DNA from: CAVYTF01 sp963771435
GTDB lineage: Bacteria > Bacteroidota > Bacteroidia > Chitinophagales > Chitinophagaceae
Assembly (NCBI GenBank): GCA_963771435.1
Contig: CAVYTF010000016.1
Coordinates: 10,291 to 74,290, forward strand
Length of the DNA: 64,000 nucleotides
Direction: 5' to 3'
Made by a program: the position numbers and the translations under genes
In this document: positions 1 to 8,854 of the stretch, piece by piece
Layout of the letters: the number at the start of each line of letters is the position of its first letter
How positions within the stretch are numbered: position 1 is the first letter of the stretch
Notes under the pieces: model-generated
Databases searched by the model: none
What the model was told of the DNA's origin: nothing
What the model saw: only the letters and a program-made list of their open reading frames with translations

Positions 1-2288
1 TTCAGGCCAATTTGGTTCTCCTCCCGCAGGTTATTGAAATAATTCGCTACTTTTTGCTGCGTATTAAATTCGGGTTTCACCTCATATTGCCCGTAATAGG
101 TCAGGTACAGGAAAATGTTTTTCGTTTCTTCTTTCCTTTCGCCAAACAGTTGGCCCAATATATCTTCTGTTATGTAAGGCTTGCAGTAACGCGCGTAATC
201 AAACCATATCCCCCGTTCATTAAACTCGTTAATATGCACGGGAATGGCGGGGTCAAAATGGCCCATGATGCCTTCTGTGTCGGAGATGGGTATGCTCCAT
301 ATGCGGAAGAAGCCCAATATATGGTCAATGCGGAAAGCATCGAAGTAGTAGTCCATCTGCGCGAAGCGTTGCTTCCACCATGCAAAGCCATCCTCGCGCA
401 TAGCAGCCCAGTTGTAGGTTGGGAAGCCCCAGTTCTGCCCTTTTACGGTGAAGGCGTCGGGCGGCGCACCTGATTGCAGCGTCATATGAAACAAGTGCGG
501 TTGCTGCCATGCGTCTGCACTGTTCCGACCAATGCCAATGGGTATATCGCCTTTAATAACGACGTTGTTTTCATGCGCATAAGCCGTTGCTGCCTGCAAC
601 TGCACATGCAAATGATACTGGACGAAAAAATGTATTGAAATTTCGTTGGCAGCTGTTTCATCAGCTAACAGTTTTTCTATTTCTTTCTCTTTATATTCTT
701 TGTGGGTGCGCCAAAAGCTGAGGTCAGCGGTGTTATTTTTATCCCTTAAATAGCAAAACACGGCATAAGCCACCAGCCAGTGTTTGTTGTTCTCAAAAAA
801 TTGTTTGTACCCTTTTGAAGAAAAAATTTCTTCTTTTTGAGAAGGATAAATTTGGCGGATAATTTTCCATTTGATGCTGTTCGCCGCTTCATAATCCATG
901 CTGTCTAAAGCATTCAGGCGCGTTTTTTCATCTTTAACAGCATCTAAAAAATGTTTGTTTTCTTCGTTCACTACATCTTCCAGGTGCAAATACATGGGGT
1001 GCAGCGCAAAAGCGGAAATAGCGCCGTAAGGATACGAGTCCATCCATGTTTTAGAAGCGGTAGTATCGTTTACCGGCAGTATCTGAATCAGTTTCAGGCC
1101 GGTTCTCTTTGCCCAATCAGCAAAAAGCTTCAGGTCATTAAATTCACCAACGCCAAAACTGTTGTTGCTGCGCAAACTGAACACGGGAATGGCCACACCT
1201 GCACCTTTCCAACCGGTATTTGGAAGCCCGGCGAACCCATCATTCACAATGGTTTGCTTGTTTTTGGCAGGCATGTCATACAGCACATGATTGTTCACGC
1301 TCTCAAAACCAAGGAACTGCTGTTTTGCTGTATCATAAACCCCATATTTATAAACAAGCGGGAAGGAAACTTTATCAAGATTCAGTTTTGCGGTATAATA
1401 CTCCTCTCCTGCTGCTTTGCCCATCAGCACAGCGTCCGAGCCGTTCCAATCACCCAGAATTTCAGTATTCCCAAGCATACAAACCGTTTGATCTTTGCCA
1501 AGAAGCGGCGCTTTCACACGAAAAGTATGGGTATATGTTTTAGGAGGATTAGATTGTAAAGTGGTGGTAGTTGATCTTAATAAAACATTCCGGAAAGGCT
1601 TTGTGTAAAAGGCGTTCTCAAAGTAGCCTGCATGGTTCCATGAGTCAATAATGAGTATCTCAACGAATTTATTGTTTTTAAAATTCAGGGTTTTATCCTT
1701 GCCCCAATCATAACTGACAGAGCCGTCGTCATTTTTTAAAAAATAATTATAAGTGATGGATTGTTTGGGGAAATTTTCTCCTTCAAATGAGATATCTGCT
1801 ATCCAGTTTTCATTGTCGCGGTACTGCATTGGCAATGCTTGTTCTATATCATTATCGCCAAACACCGGATGGTTGCCGGTTATGAACAATGCCTGCCCCA
1901 TTTTTGTGTTAAACCGGATGTTGAGGGTCACTTTCACTGCAACCAATTCTGCTTTCTTTTCTGCAACAGGCATATCTGCAATGGCTTTCGTTATCTCTCT
2001 TTTTTTAGTTGTTGATTTTTTTGCAGCAGCTTTCTTAGCAGGCGCTTTTTTTGCAGGTGTAGCAGCTTTTTTTGCTGTTGCGGCGGCCTTTTTATTTTTT
2101 TGAGCAGCGGGCTTTAATGTTGTTTTTTTTACAGCGCTTCTTTTTACAGTTTGAATGCCGTTATGCTCTGCGGAGGAAGGAGTTTCATGGTCAATTTTCA
2201 ATAGGTTTGTTTCTCCTTCAGTTGAAGGGCCGCCGTTTAATAAGTTTTCAACGGGCAAGTTGGTATCGTTGTTTTTATTGGTTATCAA
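1..2288 (-). CDS. malQ: 4-alpha-glucanotransferase (amylomaltase, GH77) with two CBM20 domains, C-terminus off the window
   Basis: This enzyme transfers glucan chains between maltodextrins in the cytoplasm. One open frame runs from a TTG at 2288 to the window edge (about 762 codons), so the C-terminus is missing. CBM20 starch-binding folds begin near residue 117 (VKVTLNIRF) and around residue 274 (GNTEILGDWN). The GH77 core follows, with GQNWGFPTYNW and FDAFRIDHILGFFRIW (about 648-663), which contains the catalytic Asp. The first 105 codons are a Lys/Ala-rich low-complexity stretch with no ATG; the first ATG is at 1973, just before the first CBM20. The start is therefore uncertain: TTG 2288 or ATG 1973. 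It is divergent from the MFS gene. The family call is secure. Confidence 0.92.
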   Translation of the reverse strand, partial: MITNKNNDTNLPVENLLNGGPSTEGETNLLKIDHETPSSAEHNGIQTVKRSAVKKTTLKPAAQKNKKAAATAKKAATPAKKAPAKKAAAKKSTTKKREITKAIADMPVAEKKAELVAVKVTLNIRFNTKMGQALFITGNHPVFGDNDIEQALPMQYRDNENWIADISFEGENFPKQSITYNYFLKNDDGSVSYDWGKDKTLNFKNNKFVEILIIDSWNHAGYFENAFYTKPFRNVLLRSTTTTLQSNPPKTYTHTFRVKAPLLGKDQTVCMLGNTEILGDWNGSDAVLMGKAAGEEYYTAKLNLDKVSFPLVYKYGVYDTAKQQFLGFESVNNHVLYDMPAKNKQTIVNDGFAGLPNTGWKGAGVAIPVFSLRSNNSFGVGEFNDLKLFADWAKRTGLKLIQILPVNDTTASKTWMDSYPYGAISAFALHPMYLHLEDVVNEENKHFLDAVKDEKTRLNALDSMDYEAANSIKWKIIRQIYPSQKEEIFSSKGYKQFFENNKHWLVAYAVFCYLRDKNNTADLSFWRTHKEYKEKEIEKLLADETAANEISIHFFVQYHLHVQLQAATAYAHENNVVIKGDIPIGIGRNSADAWQQPHLFHMTLQSGAPPDAFTVKGQNWGFPTYNWAAMREDGFAWWKQRFAQMDYYFDAFRIDHILGFFRIWSIPISDTEGIMGHFDPAIPVHINEFNERGIWFDYARYCKPYITEDILGQLFGERKEETKNIFLYLTYYGQYEVKPEFNTQQKVANYFNNLREENQIGL

Positions 2289-2413
2289 AATTCAAATGTT
2301 TTATGAGATAAAAAATTAGGCATTAACAATTAAGTAAGTATATAAGCAATGTTAAGTTGGCGAAAGTAAAGATTGTGTAATAAATACGCAAATATTATCC
2401 AATAAAACTGCAT

Positions 2414-2421
2414 TTACTTTG
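2414..2421 (+). promoter_or_regulatory. Putative -7 promoter element (TTACTTTG) of the MFS gene
   Basis: TTACTTTG differs by one base from the Bacteroidota TAnnTTTG -7 consensus and ends 18 bases before ATG 2440. A TTG in the same frame (2419) lies inside this box, so it is unlikely to be the start codon. No clear -33 TTTG is visible. The 2289-2439 interval is the divergent promoter region between malQ and this gene. Confidence 0.45.
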
Positions 2422-2439
2422 CGCCTTATTTATAAAAAA

Positions 2440-3648
2440 ATGCGGTCGAAAAAAGAAGCTGCTCTTGGGTTCATATTCATCACGCTGTTGATCGATGTGA
2501 TGGGCTTTGGCATCATCATACCTGTTATTCCAAAGCTCATTGCCCAACTCATTCACGGCAACCTTAGCACCGCTTCTGTCTATGGCGGCTGGCTTACGTT
2601 CATGTATGCCATCACTCAGTTCTTTTTTGCTCCTGTGCTGGGCAACCTCAGCGACCGTTTTGGCAGAAGGCCTGTGCTGCTTGGCTCTTTGTTTGGTTTC
2701 GGCATCGATTATCTTTTTCTTGCGTTCGCACCCAGCATTTGGTGGCTATTTGTTGGAAGGACCATTGCGGGCATTACAGGTTCAAGCTTCACAACTGCAT
2801 CGGCATATATTGCAGACATCAGCACACCGGAAAAAAGAGCGCAAAACTTTGGATTGGTCGGTGCGGCTTTTGGCATTGGCTTTATAATCGGGCCTGTGCT
2901 GGGTGGCTTACTGGGTCAATTTGGAGCGAGGGTGCCCTTTATTGCAGCCGCTTGTTTAAGCTTGCTGAACTGGTTGTATGGGTTTTTTATTTTGCCTGAA
3001 TCTTTGCCCAAAGAAAACCGCCGCAAGTTTGAGCTGAAACGAGCAAATCCTTTAGGCTCGTTGGTTCAGTTAAAAAAACACCGCACCATTACAAGCCTCG
3101 CAGTCTCTTTCTTTTTGTTATCATTGGCAGGGCAGTCAACACAGAGCATCTGGGCCTTTTATACTATGCAAAAGTTTAGCTGGAATGAGAAGATGGTTGG
3201 ATATTCTTTAGGCTTTGTTGGCATAATGGTTGGCCTTGTGCAGGGACTATTGATAAGGGTAATAATACCAAAGCTCGGGCAGCAAAAAAGCATTTTGGTT
3301 GGGTTGTTTTTGTTCTGTATCGGCTTCACTTTGTTTGCATTTGCTTCACAAGGGTGGATGATGTTTGCCTTTATAATCCCTTATGCACTGGCAGGGATTG
3401 CAGGGCCTTCTATGCAGAGCTTTATGTCGGTGCATGTGCAGTCAAATGAACAGGGAGAGCTGCAAGGTGCGTTTACCTTATTGATGAGCCTTGCAGCTAT
3501 TGTTGGCCCTCCCCTGATGACAGGCCTATTTGCTTTTTTTACCGCATCAAATGCCCCGGTTTACTTTCCAGGCGCGCCGTTTTTATTAGGTGCTGTGCTA
3601 TCGATCATCTCAACACTGCTTGCAGTAAGGAACTTTAAAAAAGGATAG
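2440..3648 (+). CDS. MFS transporter, TCR/Tet-like group
   Basis: A 402-residue inner-membrane protein with about twelve hydrophobic segments, the usual size for drug:H+ antiporters of the major facilitator superfamily. The first helix carries DVMGFGIIIPVIP. The loop between helices 2 and 3 has the motif A signature GNLSDRFGRRPVL. Helix 5 has the GxxxGPxxGG-like antiporter motif (GFIIGPVLGGLLG). These place it near the TetA-type group that is common as a housekeeping efflux family in Bacteroidota. The substrate cannot be read from the sequence, and resistance to tetracycline should not be assumed. The ATG at 2440 is chosen because it lies just downstream of the -7-like box. Confidence 0.85.
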   Translation: MRSKKEAALGFIFITLLIDVMGFGIIIPVIPKLIAQLIHGNLSTASVYGGWLTFMYAITQFFFAPVLGNLSDRFGRRPVLLGSLFGFGIDYLFLAFAPSIWWLFVGRTIAGITGSSFTTASAYIADISTPEKRAQNFGLVGAAFGIGFIIGPVLGGLLGQFGARVPFIAAACLSLLNWLYGFFILPESLPKENRRKFELKRANPLGSLVQLKKHRTITSLAVSFFLLSLAGQSTQSIWAFYTMQKFSWNEKMVGYSLGFVGIMVGLVQGLLIRVIIPKLGQQKSILVGLFLFCIGFTLFAFASQGWMMFAFIIPYALAGIAGPSMQSFMSVHVQSNEQGELQGAFTLLMSLAAIVGPPLMTGLFAFFTASNAPVYFPGAPFLLGAVLSIISTLLAVRNFKKG

Positions 3649-4011
3649 TGCCAACTACTTAACCTGATCTCAGGATAAGCGCAGCAAAAAAAGGTGATAA
3701 ATAAGAGAGCTATTAAAGTAATAATATGGTACATTTACTGCCCAAACTGATATGCCATTTTTCCTGCCTGAGCAGTTTATTTCCCCCAGTAATATATAGA
3801 TAAAAGACGAAGGATGAACGAAGGGTTGACGTAATACCAACGGAGGTGCATGGGGATCGCCTATAGTTTGCAGTAGAGTATCCATGAAGGTGGCAGGGAA
3901 CAGGATGGGCTATTGAGCATTGCCGGCTAAAAGATATTTTGAGAGAAGAGAGATGCTGTCTTTGATTTTGCTGCTTCTTTGGAGAAGTTTATGAGTAACG
4001 TCACTAAGGGT
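3649..4011. other. Intergenic region between convergent genes, with a possible degenerate repeat arm
   Basis: No supported gene. Short open frames here lack conserved features. Around 3876-3900 the sequence GAAGGTGGCAGGGAACAGG resembles the left arm of the dispersed element described at 27023, but no CGGAAAT right arm lies at the expected 103 bp. It may be a degenerate half copy. No clear terminator with a T-run is visible. Confidence 0.4.
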
Positions 4012-4641
4012 TTAGTGCTTGTTTTCAATCAGCTTTACTTCATATACGGGGCTGAAAAGATAGACCAGACCGGTTTTTACTTCGGTGCAGCGGAAACGTT
4101 TGCGGAGTTTCTGGCCTTTTGTAAATATTCTTTTGTCTTTGGTCATAAAAAGAGCGGCGGGGGGAAGGTCTTCTATCAAAATAATGCCTTCTTTTCTTAC
4201 ATCATAATTCTTTAATACCCTTGTGAGGCCTTCTTCGGCACAACTGCTTGCGGCGGGGTTGTGAAATGACTTATGCAAAGCCTTTTTTATATCACCGGGA
4301 AAGATATTTTTATTGGCAAACACCACAAGCATTTCGCTGTATAACTGCTTCCATTCTTTGCCGTGGGCATTTACCTTGTGCCCATATTTTTCATACGTTA
4401 GGAGATGTGCCAGTTCATGGATAAGGGTGATGAGAAAGGAGTATTTGTTAAGATTCCCGTTCACGCTGATGCGATGGTTCTTACCGCGAACTGCATTGCG
4501 GTAATCGCCGAGCACCGTGCTGCGTTCTTTGGTTACACTCAGGTGTACTTTGTATTGATGCAGGTATTGCGCCACGTCTTCAAAAGAGCCGTTGGGCAAA
4601 AATGCTGCAAGCGCCTGCATGGGATGTTCAACTGCCGCCAT
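4012..4641 (-). CDS. SprT-like zinc metalloprotease domain protein
   Basis: A 209-residue cytoplasmic protein with HELAHLLTYEKYGHKVNAHG near residues 94-113. It has the HExxH zinc site and a further conserved His-Gly, as in the SprT/Spartan-type zincin family. There is no signal peptide or membrane segment. The C-terminal part (FTKGQKLRKRFRCTEVKTG) fits the family's small nucleic-acid-binding-like tail. Bacterial SprT-like proteins are poorly characterised; the DNA-protein crosslink role of the eukaryotic relatives is only an analogy. It is the last gene of a leftward cluster and overlaps the upstream gene by 14 bases, which suggests translational coupling. Confidence 0.85.
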   Translation of the reverse strand: MAAVEHPMQALAAFLPNGSFEDVAQYLHQYKVHLSVTKERSTVLGDYRNAVRGKNHRISVNGNLNKYSFLITLIHELAHLLTYEKYGHKVNAHGKEWKQLYSEMLVVFANKNIFPGDIKKALHKSFHNPAASSCAEEGLTRVLKNYDVRKEGIILIEDLPPAALFMTKDKRIFTKGQKLRKRFRCTEVKTGLVYLFSPVYEVKLIENKH

Positions 4642-5035
4642 TAACCTTCCTGTTCATTTTAAGTGCGTTGCGCACTTCAATAATAGTGTAAAAAACATAT
4701 AAGACCATGGTGCACAAAACCGCATATAAACTGCGGTTTGCGCCAGCGAGAGATAAGTATGCGACAATGGCGGCTGCAATGACCATCAACTTCATAAAAG
4801 AGCCACCCATCACGCTTCTTATGAATACGTTGGGATTGGTATTTTTCATGGCTTTATAATGCATAGTAAGGCTTATGATACTGAGTAAAAAGAGTAAGAG
4901 ATTTGAAACCATTAAAACAAGATGGTTTATCTTATGTGTATCAAGAACACCGGCAAACAAGAGGCAAAATGCATTGACGAAAGTAAAAAGAAGGATAACG
5001 GAGAGAAAAATTTTGGGCAATTTTTTATTATACAT
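4628..5035 (-). CDS. Small membrane protein next to AtpZ (ATP synthase subunit I-like position)
   Basis: A 135-residue protein with four predicted membrane segments (about residues 8-30, 37-60, 75-95 and 100-120). I do not recognise it from sequence alone. In Bacteroidota a protein of this size and topology commonly sits between atpZ and the F0 a-subunit gene atpB. Here it lies 3 bases downstream of an AtpZ-type gene, so an accessory role in ATP synthase assembly is a reasonable inference. The next gene, however, is the SprT-like gene, not atpB. The start overlaps nothing upstream. Confidence 0.6.
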   Translation of the reverse strand: MYNKKLPKIFLSVILLFTFVNAFCLLFAGVLDTHKINHLVLMVSNLLLFLLSIISLTMHYKAMKNTNPNVFIRSVMGGSFMKLMVIAAAIVAYLSLAGANRSLYAVLCTMVLYVFYTIIEVRNALKMNRKVNGGS

Positions 5036-5038
5036 GCC

Positions 5039-5254
5039 TTATTTGTTTGAAGTATCTTTTATGACTTTTATCATTAGTATAATTAAGACGGCCAAAGGTA
5101 GTGCGCAGACGAAAACAGGGAACCGAATGTGTAGCCAATCATCCAGCTTAATGCCCGCAAACACAGCAATACCGAGGGCTGCGAGCAATTGCACCGTAAG
5201 GCCTGCATATTGCAGCAGTAGTTTCTGATTTCCGGGCTTTTTGTTTTCAATCAT
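5039..5254 (-). CDS. AtpZ/AtpI family protein
   Basis: A 71-residue protein beginning MIENKKPGNQKLLLQYAG, with two membrane helices (about residues 18-38 and 45-65) separated by a short loop containing KLDDWL. The LLLQYAGLTVQLLAALGIAVFAG-type helix followed by G-K-LDDW is typical of the AtpZ/AtpI family (formerly the F0F1 ATPase subunit put. group). These proteins are linked to ATP synthase assembly and cation supply. The ATG at 5254 is chosen over an upstream in-frame start because it puts the N-terminus next to the first helix and avoids overlap with the gene ending at 5262. Confidence 0.8.
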   Translation of the reverse strand: MIENKKPGNQKLLLQYAGLTVQLLAALGIAVFAGIKLDDWLHIRFPVFVCALPLAVLIILMIKVIKDTSNK

Positions 5255-5261
5255 GGCGTGG

Positions 5262-5660
5262 TCACTGTTTGGATGTTGGCACAACCGGTATTTTAAGCGT
5301 TGTTGTATCCCTCTTGTCGGGAATATTTCCACTTAATGTTTTCTTCAGATCGCTAAAATATTGGTCTTTGTAGAGAATGGCCTGTTGTAATGAATCTGCG
5401 CGGATCTTTAATAGCTGCAGTTCCGTCCTGCTCTGTTCATTGTTTTCCAAACCGGGTATGTAATATTTCAAAGGCGTATAAACGAATAAAGCAATTGTGA
5501 ACCCTACCAATAAAACGAACACAGTACATAGCCCAAAATATACACTGAGGCGTGATAATTTAAAAGTAACGACCTCTTCATAGGTGTCATCGTTCATAAC
5601 CACCAAACGATAGCGGTTTCGAAGCGTTTTTAATGAAGAGTTCATTTTATTTTTTGCCAT
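5262..5660 (-). CDS. Conserved single-pass membrane protein (Bacteroidota envelope family)
   Basis: A 132-residue protein: a short basic N-terminus (RNRYRLVVMNDDTYEEVVTF), one membrane helix (about residues 40-62), then TPLKYYIPGLENN and a helical, polar tail. The NDDTYEE...FKLSRL...YIPG pattern resembles the N-terminal part of Bacteroidota envelope proteins, some of which carry an M23 peptidase domain. This copy stops before any peptidase domain and has no catalytic residues. It heads the leftward cluster with AtpZ and the SprT-like gene, with 7 bases to the next start. The function is unknown. Confidence 0.6.
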   Translation of the reverse strand: MAKNKMNSSLKTLRNRYRLVVMNDDTYEEVVTFKLSRLSVYFGLCTVFVLLVGFTIALFVYTPLKYYIPGLENNEQSRTELQLLKIRADSLQQAILYKDQYFSDLKKTLSGNIPDKRDTTTLKIPVVPTSKQ

Positions 5661-5872
5661 GGCGTATCTTAAACGGGCTAAAGATAATAACTGTTGTGTT
5701 AATCCTGTTTTGAGAATGCTATTTTATTACGCCAATTTGAATTTCTTTCTCTCATATTTACATGCTCTTATACCAAATAAATTGCCTGTTTACCGAAGGG
5801 CAGAAAAAATATCTGTACGCAAAAAAATATTTTGACTGATATTGCAGTTTATATTACGAAGAATCTTTTTGC

Positions 5873-8812
5873 ATGAAGCGAACCTGGATATATCTCTTAC
5901 CGATTGTTTTCTATTTAGCACAAGCTGCCAGCGTTTCTGCCCAGCCGGGTTCAAGCATTGAACTTCCTAATAAACCAAAACCCTTTGAAAACAGGGTTTT
6001 AAAGTCTGAAAAAACAGGTAATAAGGGTTTTAATGCGGAACGCAGGCTATACCAGAACATGGTGACGCATTACAATTATTATTTCAACGCAAACAACAGG
6101 CTTAACACGATCATAAATAATGCAAAAGCCTCTTTCCGCGATGATTATACCCAGCCTTTGCTTCCTTTTTACAATTACAGCCTTGACGTTACCGCAAGTA
6201 ATAAAGGGGATATTGACTCTATTATTTACCGTTGCGCAGAAGGTGTGCTGCTGCACGACCTGAGAAATGACTGGATCGACGACATGTATTATGTGTTGGG
6301 AAGGGCTTACTTTTTGCGTAAAAACTTTGATTCGTCCACTAATTGCTTTCGTTATATCAACTATGCGTGGGCGCCAAAGGATGATGGGTACGACATTCCC
6401 ATAGGGAGCAATGCCAGCGCTACGGATGGTGAGTTCAGTATTGCCACAAAAGAAAAAAGTTCTATCGTAAAAAAAATAATTTCAAAACCGCCTGCACGAA
6501 ATGATGCTCTTCTTGCGCTTTGCCGTAATTATATTGAGACCTCTCATTACACCCAGGCATCGAGCCTGCTGGAAATACTGCGCAATGACCCCAATTTTCC
6601 CAAAAGATTGCAAAGCCAGTTGCAGGAAACGCTCGCTTACCTGGCTTATAAACAAAATAATTTTAACAGTGCAGCCTCTTTTTTGAGCAAGGCATTGGGA
6701 GATGCACAGTCTAATCTTGAAGAAAGCCGCTGGCAGTTCCTGATCGCGCAGATGTATGAGAAATCTCACGACAGCACGGACGCGATCACTTATTATAACA
6801 AGGTTGTTAACCGTTCGCCGGACCCTGTTATGCAGGTTTATGCAAATTTGAACCTTATAGACATCAGCGGCACCAGTAAAGGCAACGTGATGCAGCAAAG
6901 GCTGGACGCTTTGTTGAGGCTTGGCAGGAAAGACCGGTACGCACAATACCGCGACATCATCTATTACGCCGCCGCCAAGGTGGAATTGCTGTTGAATGAC
7001 AATACTGCTGCCGTTTCTTTGCTTAAAAAGAGCATTGCCGCCAGCGTTATTAACCCAAAACAAAAAAGCCTGTCCTTTTTAATGCTGGCTGACATCACTT
7101 ATGACAACAGATCTTACATTCTCGCCCATAATTATTACGACAGCATCCTGCTTGGCCAGATAAGTGTACAGCAAGATTACGACCGCGCCAAACTTCGCCA
7201 GACAGCCTTAAAAATAATTGCCGCGAACCTCACTACCATTCATCTTGAAGACAGCCTTCAGAAAATCGCTGCCATGAGTAAGGCCGACAGGGAGGCTTTT
7301 TTGAGGAAATTAGCGAGGCAATTAGAAAAGGATGCCGCTACTTTAGCCAATAATGCCCAAAATCCATTGAACCCTGCGTCAAGAGCAGCGACACCGGGCA
7401 ATCTTTTTGGCAATTCTGCATCCAGTTCGGGCGGATGGTACTTTAATAACAGCAGCCTTAAAGCCACCGGCTACACATCTTTCCAGCAAACATGGGGAAC
7501 CAGGCCAAATGTTGACAACTGGAACCTAAAATCTGCTCTGGATAAGGCCGGAACGCTGAAAGCAGTGAGCAAGGGCACGGATTCAACCAGCCAATCGTCC
7601 CTTGGGGGCACAAGGCTTGCCATTTATAACACATTACTCGCCAAAATTCCCCTCACTCCGGAGAAAATAAACGCATCAAATAACAATATCGCCAAAGCAT
7701 TGTTCGGAAATGGGCAGACTTTTGAGAACCAGCTTGAAAATTATCCCGCAGCCCTTGATTCTTACAACGAATTGAACCATCGTTTTGGCAAAAATGACCT
7801 CACCGAGAAGACCTTGTTCAACGAAATATACTGTTATACGGCAGTAAAGAACATTCCTTCCGCCGATTCATGCGAAAGAGCCCTGAAAGCTCTTTACAGC
7901 AAGGGAAAACTGGCTCATGGGCTCGATTCAACGGTCGCAGTTGCGCCTTCAAGCGAGGCAAACCCCGCCACAAAGATCTATGACCACATTTATGACCTGT
8001 TTTTGAACGGCAATTTTGACAGCGCCCGCGCAGAAAAACAAAGGGCAGACAGCCTTTACGGCAAAACTTACTGGACACCGCAGCTACTTTACATAGAAGC
8101 AGTTTATTACGTGTCAAAAAGGGAGGACAGCGCCGCCATAAACCGCCTGCACAGCCTCGCTTCGCTCTATCCAAAGTCGCCTTTGGCTGAAAAAGCGAAC
8201 ACAATGATCAGCGTTCTGAAGCGCCGCAAGGACATTGAGAATTACCTGTCCGCGCTGAAAATAAAACGCAATGAAGACGAGGCCAGCCCGGTGACAACCA
8301 TCGACAACGTAACCGCCACGCCCACACAAAAGCCGCTGGTACGCAACGATTCCACCATCAGCAAAGTGGTTAAGCCCATTGCGCCGCTTATTCCTAAAGA
8401 TACCGTGGCAGTTGTGGCAGGCCCAAAAACATTTAGCTTCAATTCCGCCGAGCCGCAATACGTTCTCATCGTGCTTGACAGTGTTGCGCCCGTGTTTGCG
8501 AGCGAGGCAGGCAACGCCTTCACGAGATATAACGGAAATTATTTCTACAACCAGCGCATCCCGGTGTCAACCACCAAATTAAGCGACAGGTACAACCTCG
8601 TTTTGGTCGGCCCCTTCCCCAGCGCGCTGGAAGCCACTCAATATATTGACAAAACCCGCCCAAAAACGGCCGGAAGCATCCTTCCATGGCTGCATGGCAA
8701 CAAGTTCAGCTACTCAATGATAAGCCAAAGCAACATAGACCTGCTAAAAAGCAACAAAGACATCGAGGGATACAAGAAAATACTCCACCAGGCGCTGCCG
8801 CAAGAGTTTTAA
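5873..8812 (+). CDS. PorW/SprE-like tetratricopeptide repeat protein (type IX secretion / gliding)
   Basis: A 979-residue exported protein with a Sec signal peptide (MKRTWIYLLPIVFYLAQAAS, cleaved near VSAQ). The N-terminal block AERRLYQNMVTHYNYYFNAN matches the start of the PorW/SprE family. Many TPR-like helical repeats follow (about residues 110-800). The C-terminal domain (about 855-979) has YVLIVLD, NRYN-type loops, VLVGPFPS and IDLLKSNKDIEGY, also typical of that family. PorW and SprE are needed for T9SS function; the characterised members are lipoproteins. This one shows no lipobox cysteine, so it may be soluble in the periplasm. gldF/gldG and a T9SS cargo lie elsewhere in the window. 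Confidence 0.65.
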   Translation: MKRTWIYLLPIVFYLAQAASVSAQPGSSIELPNKPKPFENRVLKSEKTGNKGFNAERRLYQNMVTHYNYYFNANNRLNTIINNAKASFRDDYTQPLLPFYNYSLDVTASNKGDIDSIIYRCAEGVLLHDLRNDWIDDMYYVLGRAYFLRKNFDSSTNCFRYINYAWAPKDDGYDIPIGSNASATDGEFSIATKEKSSIVKKIISKPPARNDALLALCRNYIETSHYTQASSLLEILRNDPNFPKRLQSQLQETLAYLAYKQNNFNSAASFLSKALGDAQSNLEESRWQFLIAQMYEKSHDSTDAITYYNKVVNRSPDPVMQVYANLNLIDISGTSKGNVMQQRLDALLRLGRKDRYAQYRDIIYYAAAKVELLLNDNTAAVSLLKKSIAASVINPKQKSLSFLMLADITYDNRSYILAHNYYDSILLGQISVQQDYDRAKLRQTALKIIAANLTTIHLEDSLQKIAAMSKADREAFLRKLARQLEKDAATLANNAQNPLNPASRAATPGNLFGNSASSSGGWYFNNSSLKATGYTSFQQTWGTRPNVDNWNLKSALDKAGTLKAVSKGTDSTSQSSLGGTRLAIYNTLLAKIPLTPEKINASNNNIAKALFGNGQTFENQLENYPAALDSYNELNHRFGKNDLTEKTLFNEIYCYTAVKNIPSADSCERALKALYSKGKLAHGLDSTVAVAPSSEANPATKIYDHIYDLFLNGNFDSARAEKQRADSLYGKTYWTPQLLYIEAVYYVSKREDSAAINRLHSLASLYPKSPLAEKANTMISVLKRRKDIENYLSALKIKRNEDEASPVTTIDNVTATPTQKPLVRNDSTISKVVKPIAPLIPKDTVAVVAGPKTFSFNSAEPQYVLIVLDSVAPVFASEAGNAFTRYNGNYFYNQRIPVSTTKLSDRYNLVLVGPFPSALEATQYIDKTRPKTAGSILPWLHGNKFSYSMISQSNIDLLKSNKDIEGYKKILHQALPQEF

Positions 8813-8854
8813 TTAGCCCCATTCGTCAAAATAGAGTTCGGAAGTTAGAAAGAC

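Noticed and set aside
2419..2442. TTG start for the MFS gene
   Set aside because: The TTG is inside a TTACTTTG promoter box; ATG 2440 is suitably placed downstream.
2440..3648. Tetracycline resistance gene
   Set aside because: Only the general TCR/Tet MFS group can be recognised; substrate residues cannot be judged by eye.
3670..3885. Minus-strand 71-codon frame
   Set aside because: No start context, no recognisable features, and it spans a possible repeat remnant between convergent genes.
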